DNA of 64,000 nt from Paracoccaceae bacterium (GTDB lineage Bacteria; Pseudomonadota; Alphaproteobacteria; Rhodobacterales; Rhodobacteraceae): NCBI GenBank assembly GCA_022823605.1, contig JAJEHS010000006.1, forward strand, positions 124,001 to 188,000, given 5' to 3'. Positions 26,500 to 35,433 of this stretch are shown here, one piece after another; positions within the stretch are counted from its first letter, which is position 1; every line of letters starts with the position of its first letter. Position numbers and translations under genes: made by a program. The notes under the pieces were generated by a model that was not told where the DNA came from, made no database searches, and worked only from the letters and a program-made list of their open reading frames with translations.

Positions 26500-27347
26500 T
26501 TTGGCCTTGATGGTTTGCCATACGGGTCATTTTCCTCAAAGCAAACCGGGTAAAGATTAGGAATATTGTTAATAATTGGTTTGCCTTCGTTAACCCCAAG
26601 AATATCGTCTGAAGAAAGATCAAGTGCCACACAATCAACAACAATATTTAACTCACTTTCAATTTTGTGAAGTAACCTCGAAAATGGAAATTTCCATTTT
26701 CCTCTGGCTGGATTCTTTTTGATTAACCAATGATCCCACCAAGCCTTGTTCGCCATTAACTGAACTATAGGTGGTTTTTTCAAGATATCATCTATTCCGA
26801 TTTTTTTTGCTTCAATTCTAAACAAATCTAGGTTGGCCTCAATTATAGCTGAATAACGCAACCCTTGTAATAAAGAACCAATAGGGTTTATTTTAACTTC
26901 TTTCCCTTCCTTTTTGAATTTCAATTCAATTACTGTAAGTTGTCCGACTTTGGTTAACCCTAGAAAATCAACTTTGCCAATTCCATTATGTTTCCGATTT
27001 CTTTGAAGTGGGAATTGATAGTAGATCAAATGGTATTCATTGGTTTTAGGGGTATACCAAGTTAGACTTTTACATTTATTCCAAAGTGCCAATGCTAAAT
27101 GTTCTTCAATTATACGATCAGTTTTTTCTTTTGAGTCTTTCGATGTAATTATTCCTTCGCGCTTTTGATTAAAGATATTATTCATTCGTTTAGGAACATT
27201 TTTTTTCAGATTATCATATTCCTCAAAAACCCCTTCCTTGACAATCCCAAGAATCGTTTCATCCATACCTGTTGAATCCCACCGATCCTTGAAAAGGATC
27301 CGGTAATCGTTTTGTGAAAATTTGGGGTTGGATTTTTCTTCAAACAA
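26496..27347 (-). CDS. PD-(D/E)XK nuclease-like protein of unknown family
   Basis: This 283-residue protein has a readable nuclease core: a helix with E81/E82 (RIIEEHLALALW), D127 in GKVDFLG, then E141 and K143 in TVIELKFKK. A GSLLQGLRYSA helix follows, in which Q161 and Y165 match the QxxxY motif of RecB/Cas4-type nucleases. The C-terminal ~100 residues are not recognised. Its stop overlaps the next gene's start by four bases. Composition is low in GC compared with the core genes. Specific function is unknown. Confidence 0.6.
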   Translation of the reverse strand: MFEEKSNPKFSQNDYRILFKDRWDSTGMDETILGIVKEGVFEEYDNLKKNVPKRMNNIFNQKREGIITSKDSKEKTDRIIEEHLALALWNKCKSLTWYTPKTNEYHLIYYQFPLQRNRKHNGIGKVDFLGLTKVGQLTVIELKFKKEGKEVKINPIGSLLQGLRYSAIIEANLDLFRIEAKKIGIDDILKKPPIVQLMANKAWWDHWLIKKNPARGKWKFPFSRLLHKIESELNIVVDCVALDLSSDDILGVNEGKPIINNIPNLYPVCFEENDPYGKPSRPN

Positions 27348-27467
27348 AACAAAACCTCTATTCCAAAGGAAAAAACCATATTCAAATTTACCCTATTAAA
27401 AAAACTCTATTTTCGAAGACACTTGTACAGATTTTACCATTTTAAAATCACCTTATATTTATGGTAG

Positions 27468-28826
27468 TTAAGTTTGAAACAATTCTGCATCCTCGGTTAT
27501 GGCATCTGGTGAAACATCTTCTGGTGAAATTCTATCCCTGTGGATTTTTGGTGCCGGTTTTTTCCATGCAGTAAGATACGAGCCAATATTCGAATAGTAA
27601 TCTGGTACAATATTTTCGATGTCAGAAATGAAATTGTTTACTTGTGTAAACCTTGGCCCAAGACGTTTTGAATAGTATACATGAAATCCAGTTGTAACAA
27701 GGTGCTTTTTTCCATCATCGGCTATTGTAACGTCATTCATAAGTGCGTTATATGAAAACTGGGTAGAAATACTTGAACCAGGCCAGTTTACCTTTATGAA
27801 AAGGTCGTCAGTATTTTCTGATTTGATTTGCCTCAATAACCAATTCAGTCTTGCTTTTGTACTTTTTCTATCTTCAGGAGCCTTAAGTGTCATTCCTACT
27901 TCAACAGTTCTTCGCCTTAAATCTGCGACTACTTCTATTGGACCAGCAGTATCAGGAATTTCAAAAGAACATTTGAGTTGGAAATTTTCTTGCAAATTTG
28001 TCTTCTCATCCTTTTTTCTTTGATTTGGGCTTAGAAGATGCTTCCGCATCAGTTTTTCTTTAACCAATACACCAGTCATTCTACTAAGGATTAAAGAGAG
28101 GTCTCTTGTTTCCTGATGCCATGAATCCAATACGATTTGTACTTCAGGGGATTTAACATTTATACCACCACCCGTTGATACTGTTTTGTTCAGGATAGCC
28201 CATTCTTTTGGCATTCTGTCGAATCCTCGGACCCCAGTGCTTTCATGACTAAGGAACCGGCGAAGTTCATTCAAAAGCATCAATTGGGTTTCGTCAGTGA
28301 TTTCTTTGTTGATAACAAGTAACTCTGTAGCTGTTAGAATACTCATCCAAGACCAGTGAAATACTGGTATCTTTGACCGGCTTTTCCTAATTTCTTCGAC
28401 TGGATGGTTATCTGGGGAAGTAGCAAATTGGTTCGAAATTGTAATGACACAATCAATATTATTTTCTTTTGCTAAATTTCTATACCTTTCAACCTGCTCA
28501 GAATTAATCTTATTATTACCAACTTTTGTCTCTACAAGTGCCATCCATTTTCTTGTACTTGTAGTTAAAGCGATTAACCCATCTGGCCTGCTCAATGAAA
28601 ATTCATTCTGATCTTTAAATACAACCTCAGTGAAAGATTTTATTTTTGTTAGTTTGCCTCTTTTTTGACCTAGTGTAGCTAATAATTGCGCTCCAAATTC
28701 TTCAACATAAATCATGCTTGCAAGAAGTATTGATGTAGCCCTTGCTTCTTTTGAATTCATTGAAAGAACAGGGAATAAGCGAGAAGATTCTCCCTGAATA
28801 AGGATTTCTGGAAGATGGGAATCCAT
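27468..28826 (-). CDS. PD-(D/E)XK nuclease-like protein with large C-terminal domain
   Basis: The N-terminal third of this 452-residue protein is a PD-(D/E)XK domain: E67 in SFTEVVF, D82 in RPDGLIAL, E99 and K101 in ALVETKVG, then Q111 and Y115 in SEQVERYRNLA (QxxxY). A TISNQFAT strand follows near 129-136. I recall a hypothetical-protein family with this TEVVF...RPDGLI...VETK arrangement in actinobacteria and others. Residues ~200-452 look like a separate mixed alpha/beta domain without motifs I know. It lies 120 bases upstream of the coupled pair on the same strand. Confidence 0.6.
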   Translation of the reverse strand: MDSHLPEILIQGESSRLFPVLSMNSKEARATSILLASMIYVEEFGAQLLATLGQKRGKLTKIKSFTEVVFKDQNEFSLSRPDGLIALTTSTRKWMALVETKVGNNKINSEQVERYRNLAKENNIDCVITISNQFATSPDNHPVEEIRKSRSKIPVFHWSWMSILTATELLVINKEITDETQLMLLNELRRFLSHESTGVRGFDRMPKEWAILNKTVSTGGGINVKSPEVQIVLDSWHQETRDLSLILSRMTGVLVKEKLMRKHLLSPNQRKKDEKTNLQENFQLKCSFEIPDTAGPIEVVADLRRRTVEVGMTLKAPEDRKSTKARLNWLLRQIKSENTDDLFIKVNWPGSSISTQFSYNALMNDVTIADDGKKHLVTTGFHVYYSKRLGPRFTQVNNFISDIENIVPDYYSNIGSYLTAWKKPAPKIHRDRISPEDVSPDAITEDAELFQT

Positions 28827-29604
28827 AATTTCACCTTTGGATTTTGTTTATATGTAAAATTCAACTTAGTTAGAATTGGTATTCTATTTCCCATAGAAAA
28901 AACCACAAACAAGTCTTGGGGTTATGAGGAGGTGTCTCAAATTCTTTAAACCCTCCAACCAACTCTTCCAAACTTAACCATCTCTCAACTCTGCCATAAA
29001 ATAAAGCTCAGCATCAACTTCTAGATCTGTTAGTTTGGGTTTTTTTACCATTGCAGATAGCAAAAAGAATTAATCTCGTCGTATGCCTAAATTTTGCTCC
29101 GTAAACTCAATTTCCCTTTTTAAAGGCACCCAGAACCTTATGCAGGCCAAATGTGTATTAATTCAGGGAATGATACCTTCCTACAAATCAATCTTCACAC
29201 GTCTGGCAAGAATATTCCAGTTAATTTCATGGGCCAACAAGGGCACCAGTTCAGTTGGAACCCTAATTTAACAGAAATCTTAACCCAAAGGACCAACTAT
29301 ATGTATTGTCAATTGTTTAGTAATCATGGCATATTGTTGTCAGTAAATTGAAATTGTTTTTCTGTGCTTAAATTCAAAATGTGATTTTTTTACTTGCCAT
29401 TAAATCAACCCAAGCCACCGGTACGTTACTATATTTTTATTTCCTCTGAGTATGGACAAATTATATCAATGAGGCAAATTCTAAATTGGTGAATACATAA
29501 CTCTTTTATACTAACTGTTAATTTCCAATGTCCATTTGGTTTAAGTTAAGTACCTTAGATTGATAACTTCAAATTTCCTTTAACCTTAAGAATCAATTCA
29601 ATTC
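28827..29604. other. 778-base gene-poor AT-rich stretch in the accessory island
   Basis: No gene with a credible product or ribosome site was found on either strand. On minus, two short overlapping frames (28974-29051 and 28870 to about 28990) could be a decayed small gene. The stretch probably holds the promoter of the nuclease at 28826 and that of tusA. Confidence 0.5.
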
Positions 29605-29844
29605 GTGACGAATCCCATTAAAAATAAAATTGAAAGATTGGACACAACAGGATTGCTCTGTCCCCTTCCGGTTCTCAAAATTCAAAAAGCCATTAAAGGT
29701 TTGAAACAGGGGGATTTACTTGAAGTCATATCTGATGATCCTGTAGCCACAGTAGATATTCCCAATTACTGTAGGGAATCAGGTCATAAACTCCTCAAGG
29801 AAATAGCTAACGCGAATAGCAAATTTCTGATACAAAAAAACTAG
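29605..29844 (+). CDS. TusA-family sulfurtransferase
   Basis: This is a small 79-residue protein. The sulfur-carrier motif CPLPVLK has its cysteine at residue 19, after the usual LDTTGLL start, and a DDPVATVDIPNYCRESGH segment follows. Members carry persulfide sulfur for tRNA thiolation, molybdenum cofactor or sulfur oxidation; which applies here is not visible. The start is GTG at 29605. The stop codon TAG (29842-29844) coincides with the edge of the IS5 remnant, which begins at 29841 on the opposite strand. Confidence 0.85.
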   Translation: MTNPIKNKIERLDTTGLLCPLPVLKIQKAIKGLKQGDLLEVISDDPVATVDIPNYCRESGHKLLKEIANANSKFLIQKN

Positions 29845-30012
29845 GGTGTGAACTCAATTAATTGTTGTCTTGTCATTTTACGTAGCAAGTATCGTGATAC
29901 AGTCAGCATCACGGTCGAGAGGTAATTGCAGGCTCGCTTGTCATAGCGGGTTGCCACCCACCTGAATTCCTTAGTCAAGCCGAAGAAACGTTCGATATTA
30001 GCTATTCTTTGA
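29841..30012 (-). pseudogene. IS5-type transposase, C-terminal remnant
   Basis: The minus strand encodes RIANIERFFGLTKEFRWVA, then TRYDKRACNYLSTVMLTVSRYLL, a clear match to the NxIERFFxRLKxFRRVATRYDK end of IS5-group transposases. Only the last ~55 codons remain, so the element is dead. The right boundary near 30005-30012 abuts the last codons of the oxidoreductase gene. The left edge, with GGGTGTGAACTC at 29844-29855, may be a decayed terminal repeat (inference). Confidence 0.8.
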
Positions 30013-33000
30013 GTTGGTAATCCCCTCAACCAAAAGTGATTCAATCAAGGAGTGCAACTCTTCTCGCCTTTTCATTGCCGAAAGATAATTTGCCTTCCAG
30101 ACCGGGCCATATCCACTAACCTGTTGGGGAATTTCAGCAAGTTCCAAAACTTCAGGATCCATGTCGAGAGAATCCAGTTTTCTGATCTTATCAAGATCAT
30201 TGAGATAATCCTGTTTGAGTTTCCCCTGCAACTTTCTTTCCTCACCAAAACGAAACGGATCGAAAACGGTACCCCTAACCCCCTTCATCGCTGCCAATAA
30301 TTTGAAAACATGGATCATCCAGCTGCCAAATTGATATTTGGGGGGTCGAGCTCCATTCACTGCCTTGCTAATCAAGGGTGGTGCCAAATGAAACTTGATT
30401 TTGAAATCTCCCGTGAATTCCCTGTTTACCTTATCAGCTGTCTTCAGGTGAAGTCGTGCAACTTCATATTCGTCCTTGACAGCCAGCAATTTATGATAAC
30501 TCCTTGCCACGGCCTCCTTGAGCAAGGGATTCTGAAATTCATTTACAACCTTGACATATTCATTGGCCAATGAGTTTCCCTGGAATTCGGTCAAGTGCTT
30601 GCGTCTGAATTCGATGGGATCGATTTCAACCGACTCAACGGTGTTTGAGTTATTTGAACCAAATTTGTAGAGCAAATCATTTTCGGTTGAAGCCCACCTG
30701 CCTATTTCAAATGCCTGGATATTTTCCTTGACGTTGACACCATTCAACTCGATTGCCTGTAAAATCGCTTCCTTGCCAAGTGGGATGGTTCCGTTCTGCC
30801 AAGCTATTCCCAACAAAATGATATTGGAATAGATTGAATTCCCCAGCAGGGCAGTAGCCAAGGTATTGGCATCAACAATCTGAACGGATGAAGGGCCCAG
30901 CTTGGCCACAATCCTTTGTACAAGGTTTTCACTTGGTATGCTAAAATTGGTGTCCCTGGTAAAATCTCCGGTTATGATTTCAAATGAGTTAAGGGCAACC
31001 TTGGTCTTGTCCGGTTTCATGACTCGGAGAATATCAGACACGGCAGTTACGACCAGATCTCCTCCAATTACGCAATCAGCCTCATTGTTGGCGACCCTGA
31101 TCGCCGAAATATCCTCCTTTTTGTTGGCAATCCTGCAATGAATGGTAACTGCCCCTCCCTTCTGGGCCAAACCGGCCATTTCTATTACTCCAACGCCCTT
31201 GCTCTCAAGATATGAAGCCTGAGCAAGAAGAGCACCAATGGTTACTACCCCCGTACCGCCAACACCGGTAATCACAATGTTATATGTCTTGTCAATGGAA
31301 GGTATTTCCGGCTCAATCAGTTCAGGTATGTCGATATGCCTGGTCTTTTCCTTTCTGGGTTCTGCTCCTTCCAGAGTTACAAAAGATGGACAAAAACCTT
31401 TCACACAACTCAAATCCATATTGCAACTTGATTGATCGACAGCCCTTTTCCTTCCAAGTTCGGTTTCTACAGGTACCAGTGACACGCAGTTGGATTGCAC
31501 CCCGCAATCACCACAACCCTCACAAACATCTGTATTGATGTAAACCCTTTCACTGATTTTCGGGAAAGTACCCCTTTTTCTTCGTCGTCTCTTTTCTGCG
31601 GCACAGGTTTGGATATAAACAATGGCACTGACACCCGGAAGTTCTCTGAACTGCCTTTGGACCTCATCAAGCTTTTCCCTGGGATATAATTTTACCTGGT
31701 CAGGCAATCCCCCTTTAACAAAGTCTTCCTTTTCATCATATACGACGGCAACCTTGCTTACTCCTATAGCGACAAGTTCCCTGATGACTTTTTGGGGTGT
31801 CAAGTCTCCATCATTGAGTTGACCACCCGTCATGGCAACCGCATCATTGTAGAGAATCTTGTAGGTCATATTGACTCCGGAAATTACCGCAGCCCTTATG
31901 GTTTGAACACCAGAGTGGTTATAGGTTCCATCACCCATATTCTGAAAGATATGGGGAGTATTGGAAAAAGGTGCCTCTCCTATCCAGTTAGCACCTTCTC
32001 CGCCCATATGTGTGAAACCAAGGGTTTCTCGGTCCATCCATTGCACCATGTAATGGCAGCCGATTCCGGCATATGCTCTTGATCCCTCGGGGATTTTGGT
32101 AGAAGTGTTATGAGGACAACCTGAACAAAAATAAGGACTTCTTTTCAGAATATCTGGTGCATTTTCCTCTCTGGTTGAATCCTTCAATATCTGTAAATTT
32201 GCCAAAAGCCTTTCAGTTTGCAGTTCCTTGTATCCCAGTACCTCACCGATCCCTATTGCCACCTGTATGGGACTAAGCCCATATTTTGCCGTGAACAATA
32301 TTTCTCCCTTGTGGTCCCTGTGTCCAAATACCTGATAGGATTTTCGCTGGTTGAACAGCAATTCCTTTATTTGGGCCTCAATGAGCTTGCGCTTTTCCTC
32401 GACAACAATGATCGTATCCAATCCTTCTGCCCATTCGAGCATGCCCTTTTGATCCAGTGGCCAGGTCAAGCCAATCTTGTAGGTCGTTATCCCAAGTCGT
32501 TCAAGCTCCTGATCATCCAATCCCAATAAACTCAGGGCATGTATCAGGTCAAACCAGTTTTTTCCTGCTGCAGCAATACCGATTTTTGCTCCGGGTTTAC
32601 CAGCCACCCTATGGTTGATATTGTTTTGGTAGGCAAAGGCTTCGGCGGCATACCTTCGATAATCCAGAATTCGGGCCTCACGTTCACCAGGTGTATCCCA
32701 TATCCTAATATTGAGGCCACCCTCGGGCATTTCAAAATGGGGTATTTCAAAATCAATTCTAAATGGATTTCCATCAACCACTGCCGTTGATTCAATGGTT
32801 TCCTTCATGCATTTCAAGCCAACCCAGTTGCCGGAAAACCTGGACAGGGCTATGCCATAAACACCATAATCCAAGACTTCCTGTACACCAGCGGGGGAAA
32901 ATATCGGCATATAGAGATCCAGAAGTGCCATATCCGATTGATGCAAAGTTGTTGAACTTTCCCCGGTATGATCATCTCCGAGGGCCATCAAAACGCCCCC

Positions 33001-33435
33001 ATATTTGGATGTACCAGCCATGTTGGCATGTCTCAATACATCGCATGAACGATCAACTCCAGGTCCCTTACCGTACCAAAGGCCATACACACCATCAAAC
33101 TTGCCCTCACCCCGTAGCTCGGCTTGTTGGGTTCCCCATAAAGCTGTAGCGGCTATATCTTCATTCAATCCAGGGTTGAACACTATATCCGATTGATCCA
33201 GTCTTGATTTTTCCCGACCCAATAGAAAGTCAAGATTTCCAAGAGGCGCACCCCTGTATCCGGAAACATAGCCAGCCGTGTTCAATCCGGCCTTCAAATC
33301 CCTTTGCTTTTGGATTAGCAGAAATCTGATCAGGGCTTGTGTACCATTCAACAGAACGTCATTTTTTGACAGGTCATACCTGTCCTCCAGGGAAGAATCC
33401 TTGAGTAATTGTTTGTTGAATTCTGTCATGTCCAC
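29998..33435 (-). CDS. Indolepyruvate ferredoxin oxidoreductase, fused alpha-gamma form
   Basis: This large 1145-residue enzyme oxidatively decarboxylates aryl (or branched) 2-oxo acids to acyl-CoA using thiamine pyrophosphate. An N-terminal pyruvate-ferredoxin-oxidoreductase-type alpha domain comes first. The TPP-binding domain includes the CSGCPHNTSTKIPEGSRAYAG segment, then an Fe-S stretch with CEGCGDCG and further cysteines (~635-690). A gamma domain starts near ITGVGGTGVVT, and a DUF6537-like C-terminal part completes the protein. The final codons and TAA stop (29998-30000) lie in IS5 remnant sequence, so the C-terminus was slightly rebuilt. The core appears intact. Confidence 0.88.
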   Translation of the reverse strand: MDMTEFNKQLLKDSSLEDRYDLSKNDVLLNGTQALIRFLLIQKQRDLKAGLNTAGYVSGYRGAPLGNLDFLLGREKSRLDQSDIVFNPGLNEDIAATALWGTQQAELRGEGKFDGVYGLWYGKGPGVDRSCDVLRHANMAGTSKYGGVLMALGDDHTGESSTTLHQSDMALLDLYMPIFSPAGVQEVLDYGVYGIALSRFSGNWVGLKCMKETIESTAVVDGNPFRIDFEIPHFEMPEGGLNIRIWDTPGEREARILDYRRYAAEAFAYQNNINHRVAGKPGAKIGIAAAGKNWFDLIHALSLLGLDDQELERLGITTYKIGLTWPLDQKGMLEWAEGLDTIIVVEEKRKLIEAQIKELLFNQRKSYQVFGHRDHKGEILFTAKYGLSPIQVAIGIGEVLGYKELQTERLLANLQILKDSTREENAPDILKRSPYFCSGCPHNTSTKIPEGSRAYAGIGCHYMVQWMDRETLGFTHMGGEGANWIGEAPFSNTPHIFQNMGDGTYNHSGVQTIRAAVISGVNMTYKILYNDAVAMTGGQLNDGDLTPQKVIRELVAIGVSKVAVVYDEKEDFVKGGLPDQVKLYPREKLDEVQRQFRELPGVSAIVYIQTCAAEKRRRRKRGTFPKISERVYINTDVCEGCGDCGVQSNCVSLVPVETELGRKRAVDQSSCNMDLSCVKGFCPSFVTLEGAEPRKEKTRHIDIPELIEPEIPSIDKTYNIVITGVGGTGVVTIGALLAQASYLESKGVGVIEMAGLAQKGGAVTIHCRIANKKEDISAIRVANNEADCVIGGDLVVTAVSDILRVMKPDKTKVALNSFEIITGDFTRDTNFSIPSENLVQRIVAKLGPSSVQIVDANTLATALLGNSIYSNIILLGIAWQNGTIPLGKEAILQAIELNGVNVKENIQAFEIGRWASTENDLLYKFGSNNSNTVESVEIDPIEFRRKHLTEFQGNSLANEYVKVVNEFQNPLLKEAVARSYHKLLAVKDEYEVARLHLKTADKVNREFTGDFKIKFHLAPPLISKAVNGARPPKYQFGSWMIHVFKLLAAMKGVRGTVFDPFRFGEERKLQGKLKQDYLNDLDKIRKLDSLDMDPEVLELAEIPQQVSGYGPVWKANYLSAMKRREELHSLIESLLVEGITNSKNS

Positions 33436-33657
33436 AGTATTATTCCGATCAAGTCGTTATAGCGAATTTCTTTATGACCAACGGAGACAAATTTGCAGGT
33501 CAACAATTACGGCTGGGTTTAATTGACTGAATTTTGCAACCAAGGCATTATTTTCTGCAAATTCGAAAATACTTATACCGGAGGTCTAAACAAGAATACC
33601 CCAAAATTGGATAAACAAGAAATTCAAAATTTGAAATTACAATTCGAGGAAGAAATT
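33436..33657. promoter_or_regulatory. Divergent region between the oxidoreductase and ybaK-like genes
   Basis: This 222-base spacer arises once the ybaK-like start is placed at TTG 33658. It is open on plus from 33523 but has no credible extra domain there. It should hold two divergent promoters; none was resolved. Confidence 0.3.
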
Positions 33658-34128
33658 TTGAGCAAGAGTTTAAACAGGGTTACCCATTATTTGCTTTCAA
33701 AAAAAATTGAACATGAAATCAGGAAGACTGATCAAATTGCCCGCACTGCACAGGAGGCAGCAGATAGAATTGAATGCCACCTGAATCAAATCGTCAAATC
33801 AATAATATTTTCGATACCATCATCGGACAGCTTGGCTTTGTTTCTGACAGCTGGAGGCAATTTCGTTGATACTCATAAGGCAGAAAACCTTCTCGGTTTT
33901 TCCCTACAAAAAGCTGATGCCCAAATAGTACGATCCCGAACGGGTTTTGTCATAGGAGGTGTGCCACCATTTGCTCACAAGGAAGAGTTGGCGGTTTATA
34001 TGGACCCCGAATTGTTGAACCAAAAGTTGGTGTGGGCAGCTGCAGGTACTCCCTTTCATGTATTCAGTATTAAATCTGATGTCTTACTTGCCACGACTAA
34101 AGCGAAAGTTCTTGGCTTTTCAAAATAA
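33658..34128 (+). CDS. YbaK/EbsC-family aminoacyl-tRNA deacylase
   Basis: This family hydrolyses mischarged tRNAs (for example Cys- or Ala-tRNAPro) in trans. The 156-residue product has the usual order: a helical start LSKSLNRV, then ARTAQEAADRIECHLNQIVKSIIF (the TAxEAA...QIVKSLxF core), GFVIGGVPPFAH, and a C-terminal VWAAAGTPFHVFSI. TTG at 33658 is preferred because AGGAA lies 6 bases upstream and the length then fits the family. The open frame begins earlier, at 33523, which would add 45 residues of no recognisable homology. Confidence 0.85.
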   Translation: MSKSLNRVTHYLLSKKIEHEIRKTDQIARTAQEAADRIECHLNQIVKSIIFSIPSSDSLALFLTAGGNFVDTHKAENLLGFSLQKADAQIVRSRTGFVIGGVPPFAHKEELAVYMDPELLNQKLVWAAAGTPFHVFSIKSDVLLATTKAKVLGFSK

Positions 34129-34221
34129 AAGCAAAAAATTTAATGGCCACGAATTGTGATGATTTTATCCGATCGAGTAGTGTTTTTTGTGAATAACAAT
34201 TGAAATCATTTTCCTAATTAT

Positions 34222-35433
34222 TTATTGGAGTGATTCAATATAATTTGCCACTGATTGGGCAGGCAGGTCTTTCAGGTTTTGAGTATTCTTTCCCAAACTG
34301 ACCATTGCATGATTTAAAATGTCGATTTGAGCATTGTGCTCTGAGGAGGCAGAAACAATTTTTTTCAGTTCAATAAACAAATTTTCCGGGGTTAAATTTT
34401 TACCCAATAATTCTGGTACTGTTCGGGTCGTTGTGATCAGGTTAACGAGGGTTACTGTATCAACCAATAACATTGAACCTATGATTTGACGGGACAGCCA
34501 GCTTAGATCATATCCAATTACCATGGGAGTCGATGTTGCTGCCAATTCAAGTGATACGGTTCCTGAACTAGCCAAGGCAAGATTGGAAACTGAAAACAGG
34601 GATAGCTTCATCCTTTCCCGTTGACTGGAATCCATCCCTGGGGTTTGAAAGAATCTTGTTCCTTCAGGCCATCCAAATTTATTCCTGTCTTTCAATATGC
34701 CAGTAAATTGAGGAGTAGGAGCGACTACAATTTGATAGTCCGGAAATTTAGTTTGAAACAAACCTGCAGCCTTGGCAAACACTGGTCCCATTTTGGTTAT
34801 TTCCGATTTTCTGGAACCGGGTAATATGAGAAGAGTTGGCTTATCCGGGTCTAGCCAAAGGTGTGATGAAACATGGGCTATTTCCTGTTTATCCGGTGGT
34901 TTGATGTTTGCGATTGGATGTCCAACAAAGGTAGAGCTTATCCCTGATTTTTGCAAAATTTCGTTTTCGAAGGGAAAAAGGGTAAGTATGTGGTCCACAG
35001 ATTCCCTGATCTTTTTTACCCTGCCCTGTCTCCAGGCCCAAACAGTGGGCGAAACATAATGAATTACAGGGTTCCTGTACCCACCTCGCTTGACGCTCTT
35101 GGCAACCCTGAGGTTGAAATCTGGGCTGTCAATGGTAACTACCGCATCAAAAGAATCGCCCAGTATGCTGGCTACCACTTGGTTTTTTCTATTGATCAAC
35201 CTGGGTAGATTTGAAAGTACCTCGGTAATGCCCATGACCGATAACTCGTCATAGGGGAATATGCTGACCAGGCCCTTTTCAATCATTGACGGACCACCCA
35301 CACCGATAAAGTCTATTTCGGGATAAATCCTGAGCAAACCTTCCATCAGGTTGCCCCCCAGATTATCTCCGGAGGGTTCACCAGCGATCAGGAATATTTT
35401 TCTCGGATATTTCGATTTATACTTTTTGACCAA
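34222..35433 (-). CDS. lpxB: Lipid-A-disaccharide synthase LpxB
   Basis: LpxB condenses UDP-diacylglucosamine with lipid X to form the lipid A disaccharide. It shows FLIAGEPSGDNLGG near the N-terminus, HYVSPTVWAWRQGR at ~125-140, LLILPGSRKSEI near 200-215 and a glycosyltransferase SSGTVSLELAATSTPMVIGY segment near 285-305. The likely start is TTG at 35433, preceded by GGTGG, and overlaps lpxI by 46 bases. It is last in the lipid A operon. Confidence 0.94.
   Translation of the reverse strand: MVKKYKSKYPRKIFLIAGEPSGDNLGGNLMEGLLRIYPEIDFIGVGGPSMIEKGLVSIFPYDELSVMGITEVLSNLPRLINRKNQVVASILGDSFDAVVTIDSPDFNLRVAKSVKRGGYRNPVIHYVSPTVWAWRQGRVKKIRESVDHILTLFPFENEILQKSGISSTFVGHPIANIKPPDKQEIAHVSSHLWLDPDKPTLLILPGSRKSEITKMGPVFAKAAGLFQTKFPDYQIVVAPTPQFTGILKDRNKFGWPEGTRFFQTPGMDSSQRERMKLSLFSVSNLALASSGTVSLELAATSTPMVIGYDLSWLSRQIIGSMLLVDTVTLVNLITTTRTVPELLGKNLTPENLFIELKKIVSASSEHNAQIDILNHAMVSLGKNTQNLKDLPAQSVANYIESLQ

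Noticed and set aside
29083-29351. Two overlapping open frames of 62 and 66 codons in the island
   Set aside because: They overlap each other in different frames with no start signals and no familiar sequence.
25089-29604. CRISPR, toxin-antitoxin or type II restriction-modification locus in the island
   Set aside because: No repeat-spacer array, no methyltransferase motif and no recognisable antitoxin were seen; only nuclease-like genes are present.
33523-33657. N-terminal extension of the YbaK-like protein by 45 residues
   Set aside because: The TTG at 33658 has a well-placed AGGAA and gives the normal family length; the extension has no homology I recognise.
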